From contig JAPYQV010000064.1 in NCBI GenBank assembly GCA_029937205.1, forward strand, positions 1-9,904: a DNA stretch of 9,904 bases, given 5' to 3'. Source of the DNA: Alphaproteobacteria bacterium. Lineage in GTDB: Bacteria; Pseudomonadota; Alphaproteobacteria; UBA828. Below are positions 1 through 7,006 of this stretch, one piece after another. How positions within the stretch are numbered: the first letter of the stretch is position 1; each line of letters begins with the position of its first letter. The translations under genes were made by a program, and so were the position numbers. The notes beneath the pieces are model-generated. The model ran no database searches and had not been told where the DNA came from. It worked only from the letters and a program-made list of their open reading frames with translations.

Positions 1-29
1 GCGCCAAGGCGGCCACGGCCGCGATCGCC

Positions 30-890
30 ATGTCAAACACAAAAGCGACACAAATGCTGCATCGACCATTTCGTTGGCCCCATTTTTTGGCTCTCGTGGC
101 AGGACTTCTCTTTGCCCTTTTCCCAATCTTCTGGATGGTCTCCACATCCTTCAAGCCAGTCGTCGAATGGACGACGACGCCGCCGGTGTGGATATCGGGC
201 CAGGCGACCTGGAACAATTACAAGCCGCTTCTCGTTCAGTTCCAAGGCGTTTACCAATCCGGCAATGGCGCTTCCTGGATCGCCATGTTCAATTCGCTGA
301 TCGTCGCCGGCGCCGCCACGCTTATCGCCCTTGTAATTGGCGGCATGGCGGCCATCGGTTTCTCGCGCTATCGCGCCGGCGGCCATACGATGGCGCTCGC
401 CATCCTCTCGGTGCGCGGTATTCCCACGGTGGTCATCGCCATCCCATTCTTGATCCTGTTCGGCTGGCTCGGTCTGCGCGACACCCATGTCGGGCTTATC
501 CTGGCCTATGTGGTCTTTACCGCGCCCTTTGCCTTTTGGATGCTGAAGAGCTTCGTCGATGAGATTCCGGCGGAAATCGAGGAAGCCGCGATGATGGACG
601 GCATGTCACGCTGGGAGGCGCATATCCGCGTGACCTTGCCGCTGGTGAAGGGCGGCGTGATCGCCACGGGGCTGTTTATCTTCATTCTCAATTGGAGTGA
701 ATTTCTGCTCGCCATGGTGCTGAGCGAAAAGACGGTTATCACCGTGCCGGTCAATATCAATTTTTATGGCGGAGCGCCGGGAATCCAGGCCGCATTGGCG
801 ACGGTTGCCGCCCTGCCGATCGTGATCGCAGGACTGCTGATTCACAAACATCTGGCGCGCGGCTTCACCCTTGGCGCGATAAAACGCTAA
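30..890 (+). CDS. ABC transporter permease, MalG type (upstream operon)
   Basis: Inner-membrane permease half of a carbohydrate-type (CUT1) ABC importer. The 286-residue product has about six hydrophobic segments, the first near residues 18-40. The cytoplasmic EAA loop that docks the ATPase is seen at about 185-204 (EEAAMMDG followed by VTLPL), and the C-terminus GFTLGAIKR is typical of MalG-like proteins, as is the length. The start is uncertain: the frame is open to the window edge, no ribosome site is evident before the ATG at 30, and Met9 (position 54) is an alternative. No stop occurs in any forward frame in the first 29 bases, so the preceding gene ends before the window. It is the last gene of another transporter cluster, since no ATPase follows it. 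It is a close paralogue of the permease at 3793-4728. Substrate unknown. Confidence 0.9.
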   Translation: MSNTKATQMLHRPFRWPHFLALVAGLLFALFPIFWMVSTSFKPVVEWTTTPPVWISGQATWNNYKPLLVQFQGVYQSGNGASWIAMFNSLIVAGAATLIALVIGGMAAIGFSRYRAGGHTMALAILSVRGIPTVVIAIPFLILFGWLGLRDTHVGLILAYVVFTAPFAFWMLKSFVDEIPAEIEEAAMMDGMSRWEAHIRVTLPLVKGGVIATGLFIFILNWSEFLLAMVLSEKTVITVPVNINFYGGAPGIQAALATVAALPIVIAGLLIHKHLARGFTLGAIKR

Positions 891-1157
891 ATCAGACCCA
901 TCGGCAAAAACCAAATGCAGGCTCCGCAACAACCTGTTTGCATCGGAAACCAAAAAACTTATTGTTTTTAATGCATTTCTGGCTTTACTTGCCCGAAGGT
1001 GCGCCGTTATGGTCCACCCGCGTCTGGAAGAATTCGATCACTGCGGCAATGTCGATCGGTTTGTCGGTATTGATTGCGGCGGTATCAACTGAATAGTGCC
1101 TGTGGCCCGGACGCAGGGAAGCGGCGTGGGCCGCATGAGCTAAAGGGAGTAATGAAT
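891..1157. promoter_or_regulatory. Intergenic leader of the five-gene ABC operon
   Basis: This 267-base gap separates two transporter units and is the natural place for the promoter of the solute-binding protein operon. A weak sigma70-like pair is TTGCAT (938-943) and TATTGT (960-965) with 16 bases between them; both match consensus poorly. An AT-only inverted repeat, AAAAAC (953-958) and GTTTTT (964-969), overlaps the -10 candidate and could be an operator or chance. A small GC hairpin, GCGGC (1121-1125) and GCCGC (1130-1134), sits just before the ribosome site. No good intrinsic terminator for the upstream permease is seen. Short + strand frames at 971-1096 (41 codons) and 1009-1092 (27 codons) lack ribosome sites and are probably not genes. 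Confidence 0.35.
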
Positions 1158-1164
1158 ATGTCAC
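985..1164 (-). pseudogene. Possible C-terminal remnant of an unidentified gene (antisense)
   Basis: On the minus strand a 59-codon frame runs from a GTG at 1164 down to a TAA at 985-987. Its second half (from about 1107 to 985) reads like ordinary protein, with stretches such as VDTAAINTDKPIDIAAVIEF, and most third positions are G or C, as in the neighbouring genes. An in-frame stop at 1189-1191 closes it upstream inside the solute-binding protein gene, and there is no ribosome site before the GTG. It is therefore either the decayed end of a lost gene that once faced the upstream operon, or a chance reading. I do not recognise the family. Confidence 0.25.
1145..1149 (+). promoter_or_regulatory. 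Ribosome binding site of the solute-binding protein gene
   Basis: GGGAG lies 8 bases before the ATG at 1158 but only 2 bases before the in-frame ATG at 1152. This decides the start at 1158 rather than at 1152 or the TTG at 1074, which has no ribosome site. Confidence 0.7.
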
Positions 1165-2768
1165 ACGCGGATAAGAAATTAAGAATGGTCAAAGAGCTGC
1201 ATCGGCTCTGGGGCATGCATATGTCGCGCGACTTTAAGGTATCGCGCCGTGATCTGATGAAGGGCATGGCTGGCCTTGGCTTGAGCGCCACCGCCATTTC
1301 CATGATCATGAAGAAAGCCCCGCTCAGCGTGAAGCGCGCTTGGGCGGCTGAGGGTGCCACACCGGAAGATCGCGCCGTGAATGCGGCGAAGGCTCTGTAT
1401 GCCGGTGCGAAGAAGAAAACTATTTCCATCATGCATCCGTCGGGCTCCGGCGGTAATATGTCGCCGTTCTCGGCCGAGTGGAAAGCCCTCACCGGCTTCG
1501 ACGTCGAGCTGATTGAGGTGCCGGTGACGCAGACCCATCAAAAGGGTATGCAGGAAGCGGTAGCCCAGACTGGCCGTTATGATTTGATGCTGCCGGCACC
1601 GTTGAGCCTGCCCGATTTCGCTGAATCCGGCCTCGCGGCAGATATGACGGACTGGGTCGCCAAATATGATCCGGAAGTCTTCGATGGCCCCAACAAGCTC
1701 GAATATCCGGTGTCGGATTTCGGCCAGAAATATAAGGGCAAGGTTTACGGCCTTTATTGCGATGGTGACTGGTGGTTGCTCAATTATCGTAAAGATAAAT
1801 TGGCCGAAGCCGGCAAAAAGCCGAAATCAAAACGCGCTGTTGTCGATACCTGGGCGGAATATGATCAACTCGCCGCCGATATGACCGACAAGGAAAATGA
1901 TTTCTGGGGTGCCTTGGAGTATCGCTCACCGTTCTGGAACAAATTCCATTGGATGACCCGTTTCCAGTCCAAGGGTGTGCTTTATTTCGATAAAGACATG
2001 AAGTCCATGGCTGATAGCCCGGAGAGCATCAAGACCGTTGAAGATCTTGTCGCGATCCAGGATTACATGCCGAAAGAGCAGTTCAACTACGGCTTTACTG
2101 AGAACTATGCGCAGTATTATGCCGGCGGACGTGGCTTCTTCGAGTTCGGTTGGCCGTCCCTGTGGCGCTATAGCCATGATGCGGCGGGCGCACAGTCGAT
2201 CATTGCCGGTGTGGATGGCAATGGCGAGCCGAGCCAGACTGGTATTTCGAAAGTACCTGGCGATATCGTGGGTGGCGAGCTGATCCGCGCCGATGTCATG
2301 CCATTTGCGTGGGATTTCGTGGTCAACAATCACTCCGAAATTCCGGAAGTTGCTTATCTCTATGCGCAGTGGCTCACCGGCCCGACCATGTCGATGCGCT
2401 CGATTCCGAACGAAGGCGGCTATTTCGATCCGTGGCGTAACAACCACTTCCTCGATCCGTCACCTGAGTTCTATGCTTCCTATCCTGGCGATTTCCTCGC
2501 GACCTCGTTCGAGGCCGTGGTCGATTGCGTGCCGGAAATCATCCTGCGCGGCGGCTCGGAATATCACAATGCCTTGGATATTAATCTGCAGGCGGCTTAC
2601 AACGGGCAAAAGACCCCGGCGAAAGCCATGGCGGACACTGCGAAAGAGCAAAACCGCATCACCCGTCGTCTGGGCAAAGACACCCAGGTCGAAGCGTGGC
2701 GCGCTCTTGCCGCGATGTATCCCTCGGCGTTGCAGAAAGCGTCCGGCGCGGATAAGTGGGGCATGTAA
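1158..2768 (+). CDS. Tat-exported extracellular solute-binding protein (family 1, CUT1 importer)
   Basis: Periplasmic substrate-binding component of the ABC importer encoded by the next four genes. The product is 536 residues, long for the MalE/UgpB family, which is often 400-450. Residues 1-28 form a charged N-terminal extension, followed by a twin-arginine signal (SRRDLMK, residues 29-35), a hydrophobic stretch (37-50) and a likely cleavage site after AWA at 61-63. Export therefore probably goes through the Tat system in folded form. The mature part starts with a beta strand (KKTISIMHPSGSGG, about 86-99) and a RYDLMLPAP segment, matching the ligand-binding fold of bacterial solute-binding proteins. 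Aromatic residues are abundant (for example YCDGDWWLLNYR), as expected in a sugar or polyol pocket, but the ligand cannot be assigned. It is the first gene of the operon and 47 bases precede the permease. Confidence 0.88.
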   Translation: MSHADKKLRMVKELHRLWGMHMSRDFKVSRRDLMKGMAGLGLSATAISMIMKKAPLSVKRAWAAEGATPEDRAVNAAKALYAGAKKKTISIMHPSGSGGNMSPFSAEWKALTGFDVELIEVPVTQTHQKGMQEAVAQTGRYDLMLPAPLSLPDFAESGLAADMTDWVAKYDPEVFDGPNKLEYPVSDFGQKYKGKVYGLYCDGDWWLLNYRKDKLAEAGKKPKSKRAVVDTWAEYDQLAADMTDKENDFWGALEYRSPFWNKFHWMTRFQSKGVLYFDKDMKSMADSPESIKTVEDLVAIQDYMPKEQFNYGFTENYAQYYAGGRGFFEFGWPSLWRYSHDAAGAQSIIAGVDGNGEPSQTGISKVPGDIVGGELIRADVMPFAWDFVVNNHSEIPEVAYLYAQWLTGPTMSMRSIPNEGGYFDPWRNNHFLDPSPEFYASYPGDFLATSFEAVVDCVPEIILRGGSEYHNALDINLQAAYNGQKTPAKAMADTAKEQNRITRRLGKDTQVEAWRALAAMYPSALQKASGADKWGM

Positions 2769-2815
2769 ATTGACCACCAAGAAAATCGTCAATAAACGAA
2801 CATAAGAAAAGAACA

Positions 2816-3790
2816 GTGGTTACAAATACATCTAATGGCGGGGCTTCCACCCTAGGTTTGGGGAAGCCCCGCCGCTTTGATCCTAACGATAAAAGATATA
2901 TTCCGGGTCTTCTGATCACGCCGGTACAGATATTGCTGTGCGTGATGCTGATCTTCCCGTTCGTGCTGGAATTCGTCATCAGTCTGACGGAGTGGCAGCC
3001 GATTTACGGTGATTTTTGGCCTGCTTTCACCAGCGTATTCACGCAAAAAATAAACCAAGGCATTAATTACAATTACTTGATAACGGAAGAGCCGCGCTAT
3101 TTGCAGGCGCTCGGCCGTACGGTGATTATGTCGGTCATCTCGCTCTGCCTTGAATTTGTCATCGGCTTGGGGCTGGCCTCTTTGTTCCTGAAGAAATTCT
3201 GGGGCAAGCGCATTTGGTTTACCGCGCTGCTCACGCCGATGATGATCATGCCGGTCGTGGTTGGCTACACCTGGTTCATGCTGTTTCAGTATAATGGCCC
3301 GATCAACCAGATTTTCGGTTGGATCGCCTTTAGCCCGGTCAATTTGCAATGGCTGAATGACGGCACGCTGGCCTTTATCGCGGTGATCGTCACCGAGGTC
3401 TGGCACTGGACACCGCTGTTCTTCCTGATCATGCTGTCAGGGCTCAACGCCGTGCCGGAAAATCCGATCCGCGCCGCGACAGTGCTTGGTGCCAGTAACT
3501 TCAAGATTTTCTGGACCATCATCCTGCCTAATATGCGGGCGGTGATCATCATTGCGTTCGTTATCCGCGGCATGGAGGTGATCAAGCTGTTTGACGAGAT
3601 TTACCTGCTGACGCGCGGCGGGCCGGGAACGGCGACAGAAACCATAAGTCTCTACCTCTATAAATTGGCATTTGAGGATTTCCGCTTGGCTTATGCGGGC
3701 TCGGCCGCCTTCATCGTCTTGGTGATCACGGTGGTGCTGATTAACATGATGCTGAAGCCAATCCGCTATCAGTTGGTCGAGGGAAACTGA
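2816..3790 (+). CDS. ABC transporter permease, MalF/UgpA type
   Basis: Inner-membrane permease, partner of the MalG-type permease that follows. The 324-residue product has a short cytoplasmic N-terminus, six or so hydrophobic segments starting at about 29-54, and an EAA-type ATPase docking loop at 219-238 (RAATVLGAS followed by TIILP). The stretch TRGGPGTATETISLYLYKLA near the C-terminal third is typical of MalF/UgpA-like permeases. The start is a GTG at 2816 with only a weak purine-rich stretch upstream; the frame is open back to 2771 but contains no better start codon. A perfect 12-bp inverted repeat lies within codons 8-20, so initiation occurs beside a strong RNA hairpin. A start after the hairpin would remove the residues before the first membrane helix and has no good codon. 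The stop is 2 bases before the next gene. Confidence 0.88.
   Translation: MVTNTSNGGASTLGLGKPRRFDPNDKRYIPGLLITPVQILLCVMLIFPFVLEFVISLTEWQPIYGDFWPAFTSVFTQKINQGINYNYLITEEPRYLQALGRTVIMSVISLCLEFVIGLGLASLFLKKFWGKRIWFTALLTPMMIMPVVVGYTWFMLFQYNGPINQIFGWIAFSPVNLQWLNDGTLAFIAVIVTEVWHWTPLFFLIMLSGLNAVPENPIRAATVLGASNFKIFWTIILPNMRAVIIIAFVIRGMEVIKLFDEIYLLTRGGPGTATETISLYLYKLAFEDFRLAYAGSAAFIVLVITVVLINMMLKPIRYQLVEGN
2837..2873 (+). promoter_or_regulatory. Strong GC-rich hairpin at the binding protein/permease junction
   Basis: The arms GGCGGGGCTTCC (2837-2848) and GGAAGCCCCGCC (2862-2873) are perfectly complementary over 12 bp around a 13-base loop. The flanks are AT-rich, so the hairpin stands out. It lies 69 bases after the solute-binding protein stop and about 20 bases inside the permease reading frame. 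No T-run follows on either strand, so it is not a classical intrinsic terminator. Inference: it protects the 3' end of the binding-protein message or restrains translation of the membrane genes, as intercistronic hairpins do after malE-like genes in other bacteria. Confidence 0.7.
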
Positions 3791-3792
3791 TC

Positions 3793-4728
3793 ATGCCGGA
3801 AAAGAAATTTAGCCCGTTTAACTTCATTGCCCTCATTGCCGGCCTGCTGTTTGCCGTGTTCCCGATCCTGTGGATGGTGTCGACCTCGTTCAAGCTCAGG
3901 AGCGAATGGGTGACGTCACCGCCGACATGGATATCCTCGGCGCCCACGGTGGACAATTATCTCACCATTTTGGCGCCGCATATCTTGCTCGAACGCCGTG
4001 GCGGTACCCAACAACATGGCGGCGACGGCTTGAGTGGATCGAAAGACGATGCCGCCGGTGGCGCCATCGCTGATTTCCTTAACCGCTCGGCTTGGCCCGG
4101 CATCAAGGGTTCGATCATCATCTCCATTTCGGCGACGATCTTGTCCATCGTGGTCGGCCTGATGGCCGCCATCAGCATATCGCGATATCGATTTGGCGGG
4201 AATTTCACGCCATTTTTCATATTGGCGGGGCGAATGTTTCCGCCCATTGCGATCGCGATTCCGTTCGTCATCATGTTCGGGCCGAAGGTGTTCGACATCA
4301 CCGATACCTATATCGGCTTGATTATCGCCTATGCTGCGGTGACCGTGCCGTTCTCGACCTGGATGTTGAAAAGCTTCGTCGATGATCTGCCGCATGAGAT
4401 CGAGGAAGCGGCGATGATGGACGGCTACTCACGCTGGCGAGCGCATTTCACCGTGACGGTGCCATTGATCAAGGGCGGCATCATCGCAACGACGCTGTTT
4501 ATCTTCATCCTGAATTGGAGCGAGTTCCTGTTCGCCCTGATCCTGACCTATACCAATGTGCAGACCATCCCGGTCACGCTCAGCAAATATTTCTCGGCGA
4601 CCGAGGGCACACTCTATGGTGTGCAGGCGGCGCTCGCTATGGTTTCCATCGTTCCGTTGGTGATCGTCGGCTTCTTCATTCAGAAACATCTGGTGCGCGG
4701 GCTCACGCTCGGCGCCATCAAACGGTGA
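3793..4728 (+). CDS. ABC transporter permease, MalG type
   Basis: Second membrane subunit of the importer, 311 residues, with six predicted hydrophobic segments. The first is near 11-31. The EAA docking loop lies at 204-224 (EEAAMMDG then VTVPL), and the C-terminus GLTLGAIKR is nearly identical to that of the permease at 30-890. The two also share LFIFILNWSEFL and several other blocks, so they are paralogues. This copy has about 26 extra residues in the periplasmic loop between the first two membrane segments (about 65-97, Gly- and Gln-rich, GGTQQHGGDG). The start at 3793 is supported by GAGGG at 3779-3783, 9 bases upstream, inside the end of the previous gene. The next gene starts 6 bases after the stop, consistent with translational coupling. 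Confidence 0.92.
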   Translation: MPEKKFSPFNFIALIAGLLFAVFPILWMVSTSFKLRSEWVTSPPTWISSAPTVDNYLTILAPHILLERRGGTQQHGGDGLSGSKDDAAGGAIADFLNRSAWPGIKGSIIISISATILSIVVGLMAAISISRYRFGGNFTPFFILAGRMFPPIAIAIPFVIMFGPKVFDITDTYIGLIIAYAAVTVPFSTWMLKSFVDDLPHEIEEAAMMDGYSRWRAHFTVTVPLIKGGIIATTLFIFILNWSEFLFALILTYTNVQTIPVTLSKYFSATEGTLYGVQAALAMVSIVPLVIVGFFIQKHLVRGLTLGAIKR

Positions 4729-4734
4729 CCGGTC

Positions 4735-5844
4735 ATGGCAAAAATTAAGCTCGAACTGGTCAATCTGCGTAAGGAATTCGGCGATCTTGTCGCTGTCAAC
4801 GATGTTTCCATCGCCATCGAGGAAAGCGAGACAATGGCCCTACTGGGCCCGTCAGGTTGCGGTAAATCGACAATTCTAAACATGATTGTCGGCCTCGAAG
4901 CACCGACCAGCGGCGATATTCTGATCGACGGCAAGTCAGTGCTGGATATACCGCCGGGTGACCGAAATATCGGCTTGGTATTTCAGGACTATGCCGTGTT
5001 CACCCATATGACGGTGCGCAACAATCTCGCCTATGGTCTCAAGATCCGTAAAATGAGCCCGCCCGATATCGACCGGGAAATTGCCAAAGTAGCGGAGTTC
5101 CTCTCGATCACCCATCAGCTCGACCGCAAACCTGATCAGTTGGGCGCGTCCGAGTTGCAACGCGTCGCCATCGGGCGGACGCTGGTCACCAACCCTGAAA
5201 TTCTGCTGCTTGATGAGCCGCTGAGTAACCTTGAGGCGGCCATGCGCAACCAGATGCGGCGCGAATTGCGGCGTATTCAGGCGGATACCGGACAGACCAT
5301 TATTTACGTGACGCATGACCAGATCGAAGCGCTTTCCCTGGCCCATCGTATCGCGGTGATGGATTTCGGAGCGCTTCAGCAATATGACACCGCGCACAAC
5401 GTCTACCAATATCCCGCCAACCGCTTTGTCGGCAGTTTTCTCGGCAATCCGCCGATGAATTTCCTCAAAGGGAAGATCGGCGAAGATGGCGGCCGGCGAA
5501 TTGTAACTTCCGGTAATTCAACCATACCGTTGCCGGTTGGCAACCTTGGCTCGGACGTATCCGCCGGCGCGGAGGTTGTCGTTGGCGTCCGGCCTGAGAG
5601 TTTGCGTCTGGCCGCTGCGGATGATCCCGGCAGCTTCTCTGTGCCTATATTGGCGATCGAGCCGCAAGGTCCGGAAACGGTCGTTACCGCTTCGTTTGGC
5701 GATTCATCCCTTAAAGTTATTGTTCCGACGGGCAACCCTGCTGCCGAAGGCGACTCCATCGATTTGGTGCCGGAAAGCGATCTTATTGCCCTTTTCGATG
5801 CTGAATCAGGCGTTCGGTTACTGGATAGTGGAGACAGACGATGA
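4735..5844 (+). CDS. ABC transporter ATPase, MalK-like, with degenerate signature motif
   Basis: Cytoplasmic ATP-hydrolysing subunit of the importer, 369 residues, the usual MalK length. Visible motifs are Walker A GPSGCGKST (38-46), Q-loop Gln84 in LVFQDYAVF, Walker B ILLLDE (156-161) and H-loop His194 in YVTHDQIEAL. The ABC signature, normally LSGGQ, is replaced by LGASE at 136-140 (bases 5140-5154), and the D-loop is SNLE instead of SNLD or SALD. A TOBE-like regulatory region follows from about residue 245, with GVRPESLRL. GGTGA at 4724-4728, overlapping the previous stop, may serve as ribosome site. The 3' end overlaps the second ATPase by 4 bases (ATGA). Its catalytic residues are intact, so it probably works with the signature motif of the second ATPase in a heterodimer. 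Confidence 0.93.
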   Translation: MAKIKLELVNLRKEFGDLVAVNDVSIAIEESETMALLGPSGCGKSTILNMIVGLEAPTSGDILIDGKSVLDIPPGDRNIGLVFQDYAVFTHMTVRNNLAYGLKIRKMSPPDIDREIAKVAEFLSITHQLDRKPDQLGASELQRVAIGRTLVTNPEILLLDEPLSNLEAAMRNQMRRELRRIQADTGQTIIYVTHDQIEALSLAHRIAVMDFGALQQYDTAHNVYQYPANRFVGSFLGNPPMNFLKGKIGEDGGRRIVTSGNSTIPLPVGNLGSDVSAGAEVVVGVRPESLRLAAADDPGSFSVPILAIEPQGPETVVTASFGDSSLKVIVPTGNPAAEGDSIDLVPESDLIALFDAESGVRLLDSGDRR

Positions 5845-6935
5845 GCGAGCCCGTTCTCGAGCTACGCTCGATTTCAAAAAACTTCGGCAGCAATCAAGCC
5901 CTGAAAGACGTCAATCTCACCGTGCCGCACGGCTCGTTGATTGTTCTCCTCGGTCCGGCTGGCGCTGGCAAAACAACGACCTTGCGTATCATTGCCGGGT
6001 TGGAAGCGCCGAGTTCGGGCGAAGTCTTTATCGAAGGCATGGACTTCACCCAGCATCAGCCGAACCAGCGCGATATTGCGATGATTTTCGATAACCTGGC
6101 GCTTTATCCTAACAAAAACGGTTTCGATAATATTGCTGCCCCCTTGAAAATCGCCAGGACACCGAAAGCCGAGATTCATCGCCGTGTTATGGAAATGGCG
6201 GATCTGATGAAGATCAGCCATATTCTCGAGCGCACGCCGGCGACGTTTAGTGGCGGTGAGCGTCAGCGCGTCGCCTTGGGCCGCGCCATGATCCGCCAGC
6301 CGCGCTTTTATCTGCTCGATGAACCGCTCAGCAGCCTCGATTTCATGCTGCGCATTGATCTCCGGACGGAATTGAAGCGCTTGCAGCAGGAATCGGGACG
6401 CACCTTCCTGTTCGCGACGCCGGATTACACCGAAGCGCTGGCCCTGGCCGATACGGTTTGCGTGTTGATCGACGGCGAAGTGCGCCAGATCGCCAAGGCG
6501 CAGGAGCTTTATGATGAGCCGGTTGACCGCGACGTGGCGCGCTTTGTCGGCAACCCGCCGATCAACATCGTGCCGGCGCGTCTCAGCCGCGAAAATGGTT
6601 CGGCAAGCCTGGAAATCGGCTCCATGCACATGAAATTACCGGATCATATGGAGCATGGTTTGCCCGCCGGGGTGACGAATGTCGAGATCGGCGTTCGGCC
6701 CGAGCATGTGCGTATGGTCGGTTCCGATTCGGCTGAAACCCATCTGACCGGTACGGTAAACGACATGGAACCGCTCGGCATGCACACCACGGTGGGCGTC
6801 AATCTGGGCGGCGTGGATCTGTTCTTCACCGTTCCCGGTGTGCAGGAATTCACAGATGGCGACAAGGTCGAGATGCATGTTGATATGGAATCGATCCTGT
6901 TTTTCGATCCCCAAACCGGCCGCCGCCTCACCTAA
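5841..6935 (+). CDS. ABC transporter ATPase, MalK-like, lacking Q-loop Gln and H-loop His
   Basis: Second ATPase subunit, 364 residues, aligning nearly gap-free with the first over the ATPase domain. Walker A GPAGAGKTT (38-46), signature FSGGERQRVALGR (136-148), Walker B FYLLDE (156-161) and D-loop SSLD are good. The Q-loop position is Asp84 (MIFDNLALYP, codon GAT at 6090-6092) and the H-loop position is Pro194 (FATPDYTEAL, codon CCG at 6420-6422). Both changed residues normally position or activate the attacking water and gamma-phosphate, so this subunit probably binds ATP but hydrolyses it poorly. The permease-facing stretch after the Q-loop (PNKNGFDNIAAPLK) also differs from the usual PHMTV pattern. 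A TOBE-like region follows from about 245. TGGAG at 5829-5833 is the likely ribosome site. Its style recalls GlpS of the two-ATPase glycerol importers, a comparison from memory. Confidence 0.92.
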   Translation: MSEPVLELRSISKNFGSNQALKDVNLTVPHGSLIVLLGPAGAGKTTTLRIIAGLEAPSSGEVFIEGMDFTQHQPNQRDIAMIFDNLALYPNKNGFDNIAAPLKIARTPKAEIHRRVMEMADLMKISHILERTPATFSGGERQRVALGRAMIRQPRFYLLDEPLSSLDFMLRIDLRTELKRLQQESGRTFLFATPDYTEALALADTVCVLIDGEVRQIAKAQELYDEPVDRDVARFVGNPPINIVPARLSRENGSASLEIGSMHMKLPDHMEHGLPAGVTNVEIGVRPEHVRMVGSDSAETHLTGTVNDMEPLGMHTTVGVNLGGVDLFFTVPGVQEFTDGDKVEMHVDMESILFFDPQTGRRLT

Positions 6936-7006
6936 TTTCCCTTTTGTGGCTTTTCCGACCGTACTGTAACGTCACGATTCTATCCACCATTTCGCGGTGA
7001 ATTTTC

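Noticed and set aside
911..945. Possible terminator after the first permease (ATGCAGG with CCTGTTTGCAT)
   Set aside because: The stem is short and interrupted by a bulge, with no T-run on the + strand.
971..1096. 41-codon + strand ORF with a hydrophobic C-terminal half
   Set aside because: No ribosome site; the opposite strand reads better as protein in the same place, so this is probably a shadow or chance ORF.
1074..1157. N-terminal extension of the solute-binding protein from a TTG at 1074
   Set aside because: No ribosome site precedes it, the extra residues look non-coding, and GGGAG at 1145-1149 is correctly spaced for the ATG at 1158.
4177..4188. 12-base perfect palindrome ATATCGCGATAT
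   Set aside because: It lies mid-gene in conserved permease codons (around ISRYRF) and is best explained by codon choice.
5874..6629. 251-codon minus-strand ORF opposite the second ATPase
   Set aside because: It lies wholly antisense to a gene with recognisable ABC motifs, lacks recognisable domains and fits a shadow frame.
1158..6935. Assignment as the GlpSTPQV glycerol importer
   Set aside because: Having two ATPases and two permeases is similar, but the binding protein was not recognised as GlpV and no DUF2160 membrane gene or glpD is in the window.
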